Source: Phaeoceros laevis
Lineage: Eukaryota > Anthocerotophyta > Anthocerotopsida > Notothyladales
DNA length: 29,033 nt
Direction: 5' to 3'
Assembly (NCBI GenBank): GCA_049999765.1
Contig: JBNGIQ010007185.1
Location: 1 to 29,033 of the forward strand
Part shown: positions 8,965-17,845 of the stretch, piece by piece
Layout: each line of letters opens with the position of its first letter
How positions within the stretch are numbered: position 1 is the first letter of the stretch
Program-made: the position numbers and the translations under genes
Notes under the pieces: model-generated
Databases searched by the model: none
What the model saw: the letters and a program-made list of their open reading frames with translations, nothing else
What the model was told of the DNA's origin: nothing

Positions 8965-10018
8965 TTGCAGGAGGAGGTGTGCCTCAATTTGGCTAACGAT
9001 GTTACTGTTACTTTTTTGAAACCGATGAGGCCGCAAGGTTTTGACAGCATGGCCTCAAAGGATGTGGTGACATGGACAGCACTCATCGCTAGAAGGGCAG
9101 GGAGCTTTCTTTACTCACAGATTGTCAAAAGGGGACTGTTTCATAACGTGGTGCTGGGCATGTACGCAAAATGTGGTGAGCTGGAAGATGCACGCCAGGT
9201 TTTTGACGGCATGGACATAAAGGATGTGGTGACATGGAATGCCCTTATTGCCGGGTATGCACAGCAAGGACTCGGCCAAGAGGCGCTTGTTGTGTATGGA
9301 CAAATGGAGGAGGTGGGCCTCATTTTGGGTGACCATGATATTTTTGCTTGCCTTCTGAAGCTGTGTGCAAGCACTGGTGCCGTGCAGAAGGGCAGGGAGC
9401 TGCACTCAAAGATTGTAAAAAGAGGTCTGCTGGATGATGTAGTGGTGGGCAACTGACTGGTCGACATGTATTCAAATATGGCAAGCTGGAATGTGCACGC
9501 CAGGTTTTTTTGAAAGCATGGCCACAAAGGATGTCAGTTATACAGAACAAATAATGCCATTTCTTCTGTATTTTCTTCTTCACGCTGACGTGTTGGAGAG
9601 TTGCATTCAGCTTGACTCTCTTCTTTGCAATCCTCTATGCAAAACGTGGCCATTTGGAAGATGCACGCAGGGTGTTTGACAGTCTGGCCACACCTGATCT
9701 CACTGTCAAGCTTGAGTACGGATCCAACGCATTTCTAGGAAACCATCTCTTGTGCTTGTATGCATGTGGAGGTAGGCTACAGAAGGCCATGGATGTGTTC
9801 AACAGGGTAGGGAAACCGAATGTCTTCATGTGGTTTTCCATAATCTCTGCACATGCTATGCACGGAGAACCGAACGAGGCCATATGGCTCTACTGGGAGA
9901 TGCGTAGGTCAGGAGTGAAGGCGAATGATTACGTCTTTGCAGATGCCCTTCCAGCTCATGCATTTGCCGACGACTTCGAATCTGGCAGGAAAGTGCACTC
10001 TGATGTGTTGCACAGCTG
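8965..10018 (+). pseudogene. Pentatricopeptide repeat (PPR, PLS-type) protein pseudogene
   Basis: Repeated PPR helices are clear: MASKDVVTWTALIA, then MYAKCGELEDARQVFDGM with KDVVTWNALIAGYAQQGL, then FACLLKLCASTGAVQKGREL and HSKIVKRGLLDDVVVGN. A stop at 9454-9456 follows. Further repeats appear in other frames: YGKLECARQVFESMATKD-like near 9475-9530, LYAKRGHLEDARRVFDSLAT (from 9624), FLGNHLLCLYACGGRLQKAM and VFMWFSIISAHAMHGEPNEA. The last piece, SGRKVHSDVLHS, runs into a tandem array at about 10020. Plant PPR proteins of this type act in organelle RNA editing and processing. No E or DYW domain is visible and the frame is broken, so this is a pseudogene carried into the retroelement. Confidence 0.85.
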
Positions 10019-10024
10019 TGTGGC

Positions 10025-10760
10025 TTCTTTTCCAGGCCGGCCGCCGGCCTGGGACATGAGAAACAAACTAGCTAAAAAACCAGGTGTTGCAACTTTGCGG
10101 CTCGGTTTTGGAGGCGTGCGGCAATTTCAGCTAGCGTGCTATACACCGTTGGATTTGCCTCACCAAGATGGTTCGTTTGTTACCACTTGTGTGGCTTCTT
10201 TCCCAGGCCGGCGGCCGGCCTGGGACATGAGAAAGAAACCGGTTAAAAAACCAGCTGCTGCAACTTCGCGGCTCGTTTGTGGAGGCGTGCGGCCATTTCA
10301 CTATACACTGTTGAATTTGCCTCGCCGAGACGGTTTGTTTGGTACCACTTGTGTGGCCTTCTTTCCCAGGCCGTCCGCCGGCTTGGGACATGAGAAAGAA
10401 ACCGGCTAAAAATCAGGCGCTGCAACTTCGCAGCCTGATTGTGGAGGCGTGTGGCCATTTCAGCTAGCGTGCTATACACCATTTGATTTGCCTTGTCGGG
10501 ACGGTTTGTTTGGTACCACTTGTGTGGACTTTTTTCTCAGGCCGGCCGCCGGCCTGGGACATCGGACCTAGCCGCGTGGTCTTTGGGACCAGCTCGAGAC
10601 TCGAAAGCCAGGCCGGCCGCCGGCCTGGGACATGGGATCTAGCCAAGGGTTTTTGGGACCAGCTCAACGCCCCCGTTGCCAGGCCGGCCGCTGGCTTGGA
10701 ACATCGGACCCAGCCGAGGGTTTTTGGACCAGCTCGACGTTGCAGCTTTGTGGCGACGAG
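10025..10760 (+). repeat. Palindrome-punctuated tandem array with two unit lengths
   Basis: A GC-rich palindrome with 10-bp arms (CCAGGCCGGC and GCCGGCCTGG) followed by GACAT or GGGACAT occurs six times, near 10033, 10202, 10367, 10539, 10609 and 10680. The first three intervals are about 165-172 bp, the last two about 70 bp. The long units share GCAACTTYGCRGCTCG, GGAGGCGTG and a TTTGGTACCACTTGTGTGG-like end. The short units share GGACCAGCTC. Each unit begins with the palindrome. The array sits inside PPR sequence, with PPR-like fragments on both sides. Open frames through it (e.g. 10243-10482 on the minus strand) arise from the repeat and are not genes. Confidence 0.9.
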
Positions 10761-10779
10761 TCCAAGCCAAAGGGCTGCC

Positions 10780-11040
10780 AGTGCTCGAGGAGGAAGCAAG
10801 CACCTTGGAGAGCATCTTCATTCTGTGGCAATGATGTTTGGATCCGGCCCAGGAAACTGAGGCCTCTTTTGTTTGGCCCAGGAATCACCTTTGCACAGCT
10901 GATGTGGCAATTCTACAAGATGCACGCCAGGTTTTTGACAACATGGCCACAAAGGGAACCGTCCGACCTCGGCAGCTTGGTTACAGGTTACATTGTACAC
11001 TTGGGAGATGTGTCTGCTGGAGCGGCGTGTGTCTGCTGTA
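10780..11040 (+). pseudogene. PPR fragment downstream of the array
   Basis: After the array, translation shows PPR remnants: KHLGEHLHS near 10800 and ILQDARQVFDNMATKGT near 10910-10960, the typical end of one repeat. Frames shift between pieces. This appears to be the displaced continuation of the PPR pseudogene at 8965-10018, so the array probably expanded within a PPR sequence. Confidence 0.6.
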
Positions 11041-11088
11041 GCTGAGTACGACCATTCTATTCGGGAGTAGTACAGGAACTCTTGGAAG

Positions 11089-11319
11089 CTAGACCTCTGC
11101 ACTGCTGCTTGCACGCGCAAACTTGGTAATTACGGTGGTTGTACTCGCATTTTCAGTGCTGCGCCGAGAGGGTGCCCACAATTCCAGCACGCTGCCATTG
11201 AAGTGCAATTGGTTAGCAGGGCATGGCTTAGAGTAGTAGCACTGGATCAGCGAAACCAACTCCCTGCACTTGTTGAACAAGTCCTGCATGACGAAAGCCA
11301 TCGCGTTTACGCAAGACAA
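11089..11319 (-). CDS. Unrecognised 76-codon frame, possible gene fragment
   Basis: The frame encodes AMAFVMQDLFNKCRELVSLI followed by QCYYSKPCPANQLHFNGSVL. The amino-acid composition looks protein-like, but I cannot assign a family. It lies on the same strand as the aldolase fragment 250 bp away and could belong to a captured gene. It could also be a chance frame. Confidence 0.25.
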   Translation of the reverse strand: MSCVNAMAFVMQDLFNKCRELVSLIQCYYSKPCPANQLHFNGSVLELWAPSRRSTENASTTTVITKFARASSSAEV

Positions 11320-11547
11320 TACTACTCAAACCATTTGGCAGGTACCAAAGAATCACCCTGTCTTCACCCATTGGCCTAGTCACTACAAGTCTGTGTCCGT
11401 GCCTGCCGTAGTCTGTAGACATGTGAAAAGAAGAGGCTCAGTCATCAAGTCCGCAACATATCACATGTACAACCGTAGTTACACTTTCAAGTTCCAGCAG
11501 AATGAAGGCTTGCGAGCAGACTAAGATAACTTATCCCTCAAAAAATT
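11320..11547. other. No assigned gene
   Basis: A plus-strand frame (11270-11524, 84 codons) crosses this stretch but shows no motif I know. No repeat was noticed. Confidence 0.35.
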
Positions 11548-11778
11548 CAAGGTGTGTTGGGCACCTCTTCAGCAAATTGCCTTGACCCTGCTTTCGGTAA
11601 CCATGCTGGGCTTCAGGAGAATGCCTTCGAAGATTACATTGTTTTCAGCAAGGAAGTAGAACACTCTGGAACACACTTTCTCGGCCACCTCTGAGGTACG
11701 GGCGATGCCGTGCTCACCATCGAGCAAAATCTCAGGTTCAACGCTGGGAACCAGCCCATGGTCCTGCACATGCACTTA
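11548..11778 (-). pseudogene. Fragment of class I fructose-bisphosphate aldolase (plastid type)
   Basis: The minus-strand frame reads QDHGLVPSVEPEILLDGEHG, then RTSEVAEKV, then FYFLAENNVIFEGILLKPSM and VT. This is the active-site region of class I fructose-1,6-bisphosphate aldolase, a Calvin-cycle and glycolytic enzyme that splits fructose bisphosphate into two trioses. The lysine in GILLKPS is the Schiff-base residue, and VEPE holds the acidic active-site residues. The wording EILLDGEHGI and FEGILLKPSMV fits the plastid isoform better than the cytosolic one. After MVT the frame breaks, with a weak continuation (SRQFAEEVPNTP) in another frame. Upstream exons are missing, so it is a captured fragment. 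Confidence 0.85.
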
Positions 11779-11779
11779 A

Positions 11780-12340
11780 GAATCAACAATCTCACTCTGA
11801 GACAAGGCCCATGCACTTGCAGTCACAGCCAGGTCAGATGGGCCGTTGGAGATGCTGATAACACTCCGCCTGAACAAGACAGTACAGCTCAGATGGGCAT
11901 GTCAAAGAGGAAGCTCACAAGACACTCTCTCAACACGACATTAACAAGAATCTGATGCATTGGCTTGACAAACTGAAATTTCAAGTAACCTGGTAAACCT
12001 ACCACTTGGTGAACCGGGCACCCTGCTTCTAGTAGGCAGCGATTCGGAATGCAAAGCCGTCAATGAAGAATGAGCTTCCTCTCATCAAATCAGCAATGTG
12101 ATCACAGCGCAAGACAGCATGCAATCACGAGTAATTGTATGCCAAATCCCTGAAAAAATTTCCTTCCGCAACCTCGACTTGCCTTCCAGTAACACAGTGT
12201 GTCTTCAAAATTTGTGTCCTCCATGGTTCTTACTCTTCTCAGACTTCCGCACTCATGTCCTGCCTCCAGACTGCATCACAAGGGGCATTTTCCAGTGGAT
12301 ACCCGGGCATATTTAGAGAACATATTGAATGAGGCCAGGG
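11780..12340. other. No assigned gene, short frames only
   Basis: About 560 bp next to the aldolase fragment. Short plus-strand frames (11710-11955, 12098-12316) lack known motifs. Upstream aldolase exons were looked for on the minus strand and not found. Confidence 0.35.
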
Positions 12341-12345
12341 AGCTG

Positions 12346-12570
12346 TCAGGGTGAAAGGAAATGCCAATAAAAAACGCCAATGCAAGCCTGTAGCTGGCGA
12401 TCTTCACCTGGATGGAGCAACTTCACGCGATAGGCAATGGCTTTCCATACATAGTCACGCTCTCTCGCAAGCTCACTCTCATTATGGAATTTTACCAACA
12501 ACACAGCCTCACTGAGTAACTCGTTCCTTTCTCGGGCCACCCAAGTCACGTCCCATCCATTACTTTCCAT
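12346..12570 (-). CDS. Unrecognised 74-codon frame
   Basis: The frame encodes WDVTWVARERNELLSEAVLL, then ARERDYVWKAIAYRVKLLHP and GEDRQLQACIGVFYWH. It is rich in charged residues and looks helical. I cannot name a family. It may be another captured gene fragment on the same strand as the aldolase piece. Confidence 0.25.
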   Translation of the reverse strand: MESNGWDVTWVARERNELLSEAVLLVKFHNESELARERDYVWKAIAYRVKLLHPGEDRQLQACIGVFYWHFLSP

Positions 12571-12789
12571 ATTAACCTATATCTTCAATCACGTGTTATA
12601 CTATTTACCACATTTTCTTCTTCTCACCCATTTTCCTTTTTCTTTGATAGTTTTTAATTTCTTCCCGAATTTTTGCAAGCCAACCACAACACCTTTTACA
12701 CCTACTTAATGGTGTAGAAGTGGTTTCCCTAGTTCACCCTGGGAACCGGGCAAGGTGGGTTGACCGGCGGCGGAATTCTGAAGAAATTA

Positions 12790-12898
12790 AAAACTCCTGT
12801 ACCCGCCCGCATGAGGGTGCCCCAACATGGGCAAGGGGGGGACCCTCAAAGGGACCGTCAAGCTCCTCAAATATATACACACACACACATACACACAT
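12790..12898 (+). repeat. Dispersed short repeat ending in a CA microsatellite, copy 1
   Basis: The core (12814-12890) matches 16727-16804 in the same orientation at roughly 85 percent. Shared words include AACATGGGCAA, GGGGGGACCCTC, GGGACCGT and CTCAAATATA or TTCAAATATA, then a run of CA. Similarity may extend further left in both copies. This copy abuts the point where the integrase reading is lost. Confidence 0.7.
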
Positions 12899-12989
12899 AG
12901 TACCTGCGTAGGAGAGACACATGGAATACATCATGTATTTTGAGCTGCGGAGGAAGTTCTAACCGGTAGGCTACTTTGCCAATAAGTTG
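12899..12989 (-). pseudogene. Integrase tail segment between two insertions
   Basis: Minus-strand translation reads [20 protein letters not shown], then [10 protein letters not shown]. This is the conserved gypsy integrase motif before the chromodomain linker. It joins in frame with GPYRVE at 13078 if the 88-bp insert is skipped. Confidence 0.9.
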
Positions 12990-13077
12990 TGTAGGCAGGG
13001 TCCTTAGATTGAGTCGGGGCCGCTGTTATTTTGCAGCATGGTTGGCACGTGCCCAGACCGTCAAATAAAATCATTCA
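12990..13077. repeat. 88-bp insertion in the integrase tail (dispersed short repeat, copy 2)
   Basis: It lies exactly between codons GAA (13078-13080) and CAA (12987-12989): removing it restores [18 protein letters not shown] in frame. On the plus strand it ends in AAATAAAATCATTCATTCA, like a LINE or SINE tail. It matches the repeat at 2557-2645 in opposite orientation. On the minus strand its ends read TG...CA. No clear target duplication is visible. Confidence 0.8.
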
Positions 13078-14750
13078 TTCAACTCGATATGGACCAATGT
13101 ATCTGTCCGAAAGCTTTCTTGTGAATGTGCTAGCAGATCTATATATTTAGTTGAGAGCATGACGAAATCCCCTATTTGGAACTCAACCTGGCGACGATGC
13201 ATGTCCGCATATTGTGATTGCCGATTCTGCGCTTCCAGGGCTTGTTGTCTTGCCATATCTTGGGCTCGTAGGCGGACCTGTAAGAAGTTTGCTTCTGCAA
13301 GTGTGTTCGCAGCTGCAGGTAAAGTAGCTGTCAAAATGGTCTCCGGATGCTGACCCCCATTCAGAAAAAATGGTGTGAAACCAGTTGATGCAGCTACAGC
13401 GTCATTGAACACAAATTCAGCAAAATGCAAATACTCATCCCAGATCACCTGATGCGTGCTACAGTGAGATCTAAGAAAGTCTTCTATAGTCTGATTAGCC
13501 CGTTCAGTTGCACCATCAGTCTCAGAATGATATGCCGTAGACAGACATAGCTCCGTACCTAGAGCTTTGTGGGGAGCTCGCCAAAAATGAAAAGTAAAAC
13601 GCGGATCTCGATCACTTACAATGGATTTCGGTAACCCATGTAGGTTATAAATGTGTTTGATGAACAGGTCTGCTGTCTCCTCTGCATTGATGGTGTCCCT
13701 GGTTGAAATCAAATGCACCATGCGGGTAAACTTGTCAGTGAAAACAAGTATGGCATCATACCCTTGTTTAGTTGTTGGCAATCCTGTAATAAAATCCATG
13801 ATGACTTGCCTCCATGGCTTCGTTGGTACAGGTAATGGTTGCAGCAACCCACCTTTCTTCACTCTCGATGCTTTCACTCTTTGACAAACATCACACTCTC
13901 TAACATACTTCCGAATTTGCTGATTCATGGATGGCCAGTAGTACCTCCTGTTTACAGATTCTTGCGTTCTCTGAATGCCTGGATGCCCTGCAGAAGGTGT
14001 CCCATGAGCCTCTCTAATTATAGCATTCCTGATTTCATCACATTCAGGAATGTATAGTCTACTTTTGAAATACAGCAACTCATTCTCATATTGCCAATCT
14101 GAATTCCATTCTTCGTCGAATGTAGATATAACTTGTTGAGCCAGAGCATCAATTTCCAAAGCCTGGTTAATGTCGGATATCCATGGTTCCTGATCCTGTA
14201 ACCTGCTAACGACCAAAGCATTAAGGTGCATTCGACTTAAAGCATCATCCACCCGGTTTTCTGTCCCTTTCAAATACCTGACTGTAAAGGAGTATTGCTG
14301 CAGCAACTCAAGCCATCGTGCTTGTTTTCTGGAAAGCACGGCCTGGGTCTGCAGATACACCAACGGGTGATGGTCAGTTTCCAACGTAAAGTGGATACCT
14401 TTTAGAAAGCACCTCCATTCCTTGATAGCAAGAATTTGTGCTATAGCCTCCTTTTCACTGGCTGTCCAGTTGAGCTCCGCTCCTTTTAGCTTCCTAGAAA
14501 AATATGCTACGGGATGCATGCCATGTTCATCTTCTTGCTGCAAGACAGCTCCTACTGCAGTATCAGAGGCATCAGTTGTTACCACGAACTCCCTCTCATA
14601 GTCAGGGTACTTCAATACAGGTGCTGTGGTTAGTGCTTGCTTCAATCGATTGAAGGCCTCTTCTTGGGCAGACTCCCATTTCCAGTCTCGCTCCTGCTGC
14701 AGCAAATTGGTCAAGGGTGTGGCGATCCCACAAAACCTTGTACAAACTTT
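13078..14750 (-). pseudogene. Chromovirus RNase H and integrase
   Basis: An almost intact 547-codon frame (14714-13071). RNase H: the first acidic residue in FVVTTDASDTAVGAVLQQED, glutamate in WTASEKEAIAQIL, aspartate in LETDHHPLVYL and the final one in NRVDDALSR. Integrase: a zinc-binding HHCC site (HGTPSAGHPG and CDVCQRVKAS), then the DDE core with aspartates in MDFITGLP and SDRDPRF and the glutamate in DGATERANQTIEDFL. The barrel region follows (RRQVEFQIGDFVMLSTKYI). A frameshift near 13120 moves the reading to KLSDRYIGPYRVE, which runs to the 88-bp insert. It is far better preserved than the first gypsy element. Confidence 0.93.
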
Positions 14751-15949
14751 CTGTAATTTGCCAGTCCTAGAAATGATTGCAATTCTTTTACACTCCTAGG
14801 AGTTGGCCATTCCCTGATCATCTGTGTCTTGGATGGATCGACTCGGATCCCATGCTGATCTATGATGTGCCCAAGGTACTTGAGAGTTTGCGCCATGAAT
14901 TTGCATTTCTAGATCTAGGCATACAATTGATGCTCACGTAGCCTTTGCAGTGCTTGTTTAAGCTTGTTGATGTGCTCCTCCTTCGTTTTACTAAACACCA
15001 GGATATCGTCCAAATATACCACCAAACCATTGTTAATCATGTCGCCAAATACATCGTTCATAAGGCCCTGGAAAGTAGCTAGAGCGTTAGTGAGACCGAA
15101 GCTCATCACAAGCCATTCATAATGGCCGTACCTTGTGTTGAATGCTGCTTTTGCAATATCCTCCTCTGCTATCCTGATCTGATGATAGCCTGCAGCCAAA
15201 TCAAGCTTGGAGAAAAACCGTGCACCCGCCAAACTCTCTAGCAGTTCATCAATACGAGGCAGCGGGTAATTGTTTTTGCGGGTAATACGATTTAAAGCAC
15301 GGTAATCTACACACATCCTCAATTTACCATTTTTCTTTTTTGTAAACAATATAGGAGCCCCATACGGAGAGGTTGAAGGGCGAACGTAACCTTTGCGAAT
15401 CAGCTCCTCCACTTGATTCTTCGATTCAAGTAATTCTAAAGGGGACATCCTGTAACATGGCTTATGAGGTGGAATGTGTTCACCTGGAACAAGTTCTATT
15501 TTGTGATCCACAGCCCTCTTTGGTGGCAGCCCAGGCGGAAGCCCATCCACCAAGACGTCCCGATACTCTGTAAGCACTTCCTGCAATTCTGCACATGGTT
15601 GTTCCAAGCTGCTATCACTCCCTACATGTGCCTCGCCTCCATGACCCTCAATCATTTTTTTCTCACGCACTACGAACAAGAAAGTTTCTGTTCCTCTCTC
15701 TGAATAGTCATGTAGGATGGTATGTGCAGATACTATCTGGATTCTAGGCTTCTTACTTCCTCGCAATAACTTACATAGCTGCTCTCCTCTGACTACTACT
15801 TTGCGCCCATTACAAGCTAGCACCAGTTCTTTTTCTTTCCAAGTGATGGCCGGATTATGGTCCTCAAGCCATGGCATACCCAACAACAAATCATACCCAT
15901 TATGTAATTTTGTCACAGTGAACCGCGTCCTCTCCCGATGTTCACCCAT
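14700..15949 (-). pseudogene. Chromovirus reverse transcriptase
   Basis: The frame 15949-14915 includes the end of the protease region (HNGYDLLLGMPWLEDHNPAI), then RT: VEELIRKGYVRPSTSPYGAP, LRMCVDYRALNRIT, FFSKLDLAAGYHQIR (first aspartate), YEWLVMSFGLTNALATF and the catalytic YLDD box followed by ILVFSKTKEEH. A stop near 14915 and a frame change lead to YLGHIIDQHGIRVDPSKT and LQSFLGLANY (14896-14711), joining RNase H. In SFGLTNALATF the usual proline (NAPATF) is replaced by leucine. The enzyme would make the element's cDNA, but the breaks make it inactive. Confidence 0.93.
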
Positions 15950-16156
15950 TCATAGTGTAACCATCTTGCTGATTGTGGCTTCCTTTGTGCTCTTGTGCCC
16001 GTCGGCCAGCTGCACCCTCCCACAAGACTCTTCGGTGCTCAAATTCCACTTCTTGGCATATGTGTATGACATGAAGCTTGCTTTAGCACCGCAGTCCAGT
16101 AAGATCCGGCATGCTTGGCCATTTTCTTTTCCTTGAACTACAAATAGACTTCTCAC
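15830..16156 (-). pseudogene. Chromovirus aspartic protease
   Basis: The frame reads ARILLDCGAKASFMSYTYAK-like sequence with the active site D-C-G-A, where retroviral-type proteases have D-S/T-G-A. Then RVQLADGHKS, and after an in-frame TGA at 15950-15952, RFTVTKLHNGYDLLLGMPWL, the typical second half (flap to the ILG-like region). The enzyme would cut the Gag-Pol precursor. The cysteine in the catalytic triad position may be a mutation or a variant; I cannot tell. Confidence 0.8.
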
Positions 16157-16720
16157 TCGCTCACTCTCGGTTACGCATTCATTCGACTCCCTGAATGTTG
16201 CAGCATTGTTAAGTTCACAAGTGCATACCTCTTGTGTCGGGGTGGCTTCGTCCCCAGCAGTTACCGCTCTAACTATTGGGGTGTTTCGTTTTCCTGTTCA
16301 GTCTTCTTCACATCCTTATTTTCCAGGTTGTTCACACGTTTGACATTTTGTTGGTGGTTTGCTGGTGGTGGTCGCCCGGCATACCCCCTTCCTGTGCCTC
16401 TACCTCCCCCTGGTCTCGGACATGCAGGGCTCTTAGTACAATNNNNNNNNNNNNNNNNNNNNNNNNNNNNNNNNNNNNNNNNNNNNNNNNNNNNNNNNNN
16501 NNNNNNNNNNNNNNNNNNNNNNNNNNNNNNNNNNNNNNNNNNCCCCCACTCACCACAAGCATAGCAGTTCCCTCGAAATTCCTGCTTAACATGTCCGAGC
16601 TCCATGGGAGTTGGTCCTTCACTGCTGCGCATTCCACCTGAGTTGCTTGAACTGGCCCTATTCCACCCTTGGGAGATCGGTGGCGTATGCTTTTCAGGAA
16701 ATAAAACGTACTGTACCCCA
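16157..16720 (-). pseudogene. Chromovirus gag, C-terminal part with zinc knuckle (split by an assembly gap)
   Basis: Minus-strand reading: WNRASSSNSGGMRSSEGPTP, then MELGHV (the common gag motif before the knuckle), then CYACGEWG, the first half of a CCHC zinc knuckle. The rest falls into the gap. Beyond the gap: CTKSPACPRPGGGRGTGRGY, a basic glycine-rich tail, and KRVNNLENKDVKKTEQEN to a stop near 16273. The stretch 16157-16272 links to the protease. Gag would package the RNA. The N-terminal two thirds of gag, expected to the right, are missing; a repeat at 16690-16805 marks the break. Confidence 0.8.
16443..16542. other. Assembly gap of 100 N
   Basis: Exactly 100 undetermined bases, the conventional size for a gap of unknown length. 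It lies in the gag zinc knuckle, so the true distance between the flanking pieces is unknown. Confidence 0.99.
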
Positions 16721-16805
16721 TAGTTAAGGGGTGCCCACAACATGGGCAAAGGGGGGACCCTCTATGGGACCGTGTCAACCTCTTCAAATATAAACACACA
16801 CACCC
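16690..16805 (+). repeat. Dispersed short repeat ending in a CA microsatellite, copy 2
   Basis: Second copy of the repeat at 12790-12898, same orientation, core 16727-16804. It abuts the last readable gag codons and so marks the left border of the gag insertion. Confidence 0.7.
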
Positions 16806-16833
16806 GGTGTTCCTGGGTCGTGTGTGTGTGTTT
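16792..16833. repeat. CA/GT inverted repeat (hairpin)
   Basis: AAACACACACAC (16792-16803) is the exact reverse complement of GTGTGTGTGTTT (16822-16833), with an 18-base spacer. It sits at the CA end of the short repeat and may form a hairpin or reflect a repair event. Confidence 0.8.
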
Positions 16834-17845
16834 CCTTTTTGGTGTGAATGACACCTCAAAGTTATGTTTTGTGTGTCAAGAATCGAATCATGATTTACCT
16901 TGTTATGTTATGTATTCTGTACTTTGCTGCATACCGATTGCTAAGCTTGTACTAAGCTCTACTAGTACTTTATCATGGCTTTTTATAAACAGCAATACTT
17001 CAGGTGCCAAGGCAGCTATAAGCAGCATTTCGTTTAATTTCATTCAGTCAAGCCAGGTACGCGGAAAAATAGCTCTGGTTCATTACATGATATTTTGACA
17101 AGACAAACATGACCAATGCTAAGTTCCCGTTTGGACTAGCAGCCCAGGCAAAAAATATATAGGGCAAACTGAACGGTCTTTCACGTCTTTGTTTATACCT
17201 CTTGAAAGTAATGAAACGCTAAAGGGCTCCGTGATGCTGAACGGCAAGGGTGAGGGAGACCAAACGCGCTCATGTCTCCTTTGAACAACATGAGTTGCCT
17301 GTCCTCAGGCCTCACACCGAGAGCTGACATGTCATTACAGTATGACAAGCAAGGAACGTCCAGGAAGGTGATTTCAGATTCCCATACCTAGTCTTTTGGC
17401 TAGCGGCATTCAATGGCATGTGCTAGCTCACCGCCAATTGTGCAAACTTTGGGATGCTGTCCGACCCTGAATCTTGCTAAAGATAATCCGTTCTGGCTGT
17501 ACAGCTGACGCGGCATGTTATCGACCATATTTACCAGGCAACTTTAAAGCCAAGGCAGCCAAACAATCAATTATTTGCTGGTCACAGTGAAGTGACGGCC
17601 CTACGTGGCCCAATCTTACAATGTGACCCTGCTGACCTGCCTCTATGCTTTAAATATTTGTTTGACGGCAAGTCTTGACCAAGCATTTAGCTGTGGATCT
17701 GTAAGATTCCTCAAGACTGTATTGCCTAAAAACAATATTTCTTACTCAACATGATAGCCTCCACTTAATGTTGAGTGAGAAAAAGCTCTTGGTTGCCAGT
17801 CAATACCCAACAGCTCAGCTCCCGCGCTAACACCATACTTGGCCC

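Larger units (their letters stand above)
8600..12898. mobile_element. About 4.3-kb composite insertion between integrase and chromodomain
   Basis: The integrase tail ends at [13 protein letters not shown] (near 12900) and the chromodomain linker resumes near 8570, so the DNA between is foreign to the element. It holds host-gene material: a PPR pseudogene and an aldolase fragment on opposite strands, plus a palindrome-rich tandem array. The right border is a short repeat ending in a CA microsatellite; the left border is uncertain by about 100 bp. I saw no transposase, no LTRs and no terminal inverted repeats. Gene fragments on both strands would suit a gene-capturing DNA transposon, a Helitron or serial insertions, but none is proven. 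Segment 8640-8960 has nothing recognisable. Confidence 0.7.

Noticed and set aside
10131-10482. Minus-strand and plus-strand frames across the palindromic array
   Set aside because: They repeat the same peptide in step with the DNA repeat units and have no domain.
12990-13077. The 88-bp insert as a spliceosomal intron
   Set aside because: Its ends lack GT-AG on the coding strand, and a related sequence occurs at 2557-2645 outside any such context.
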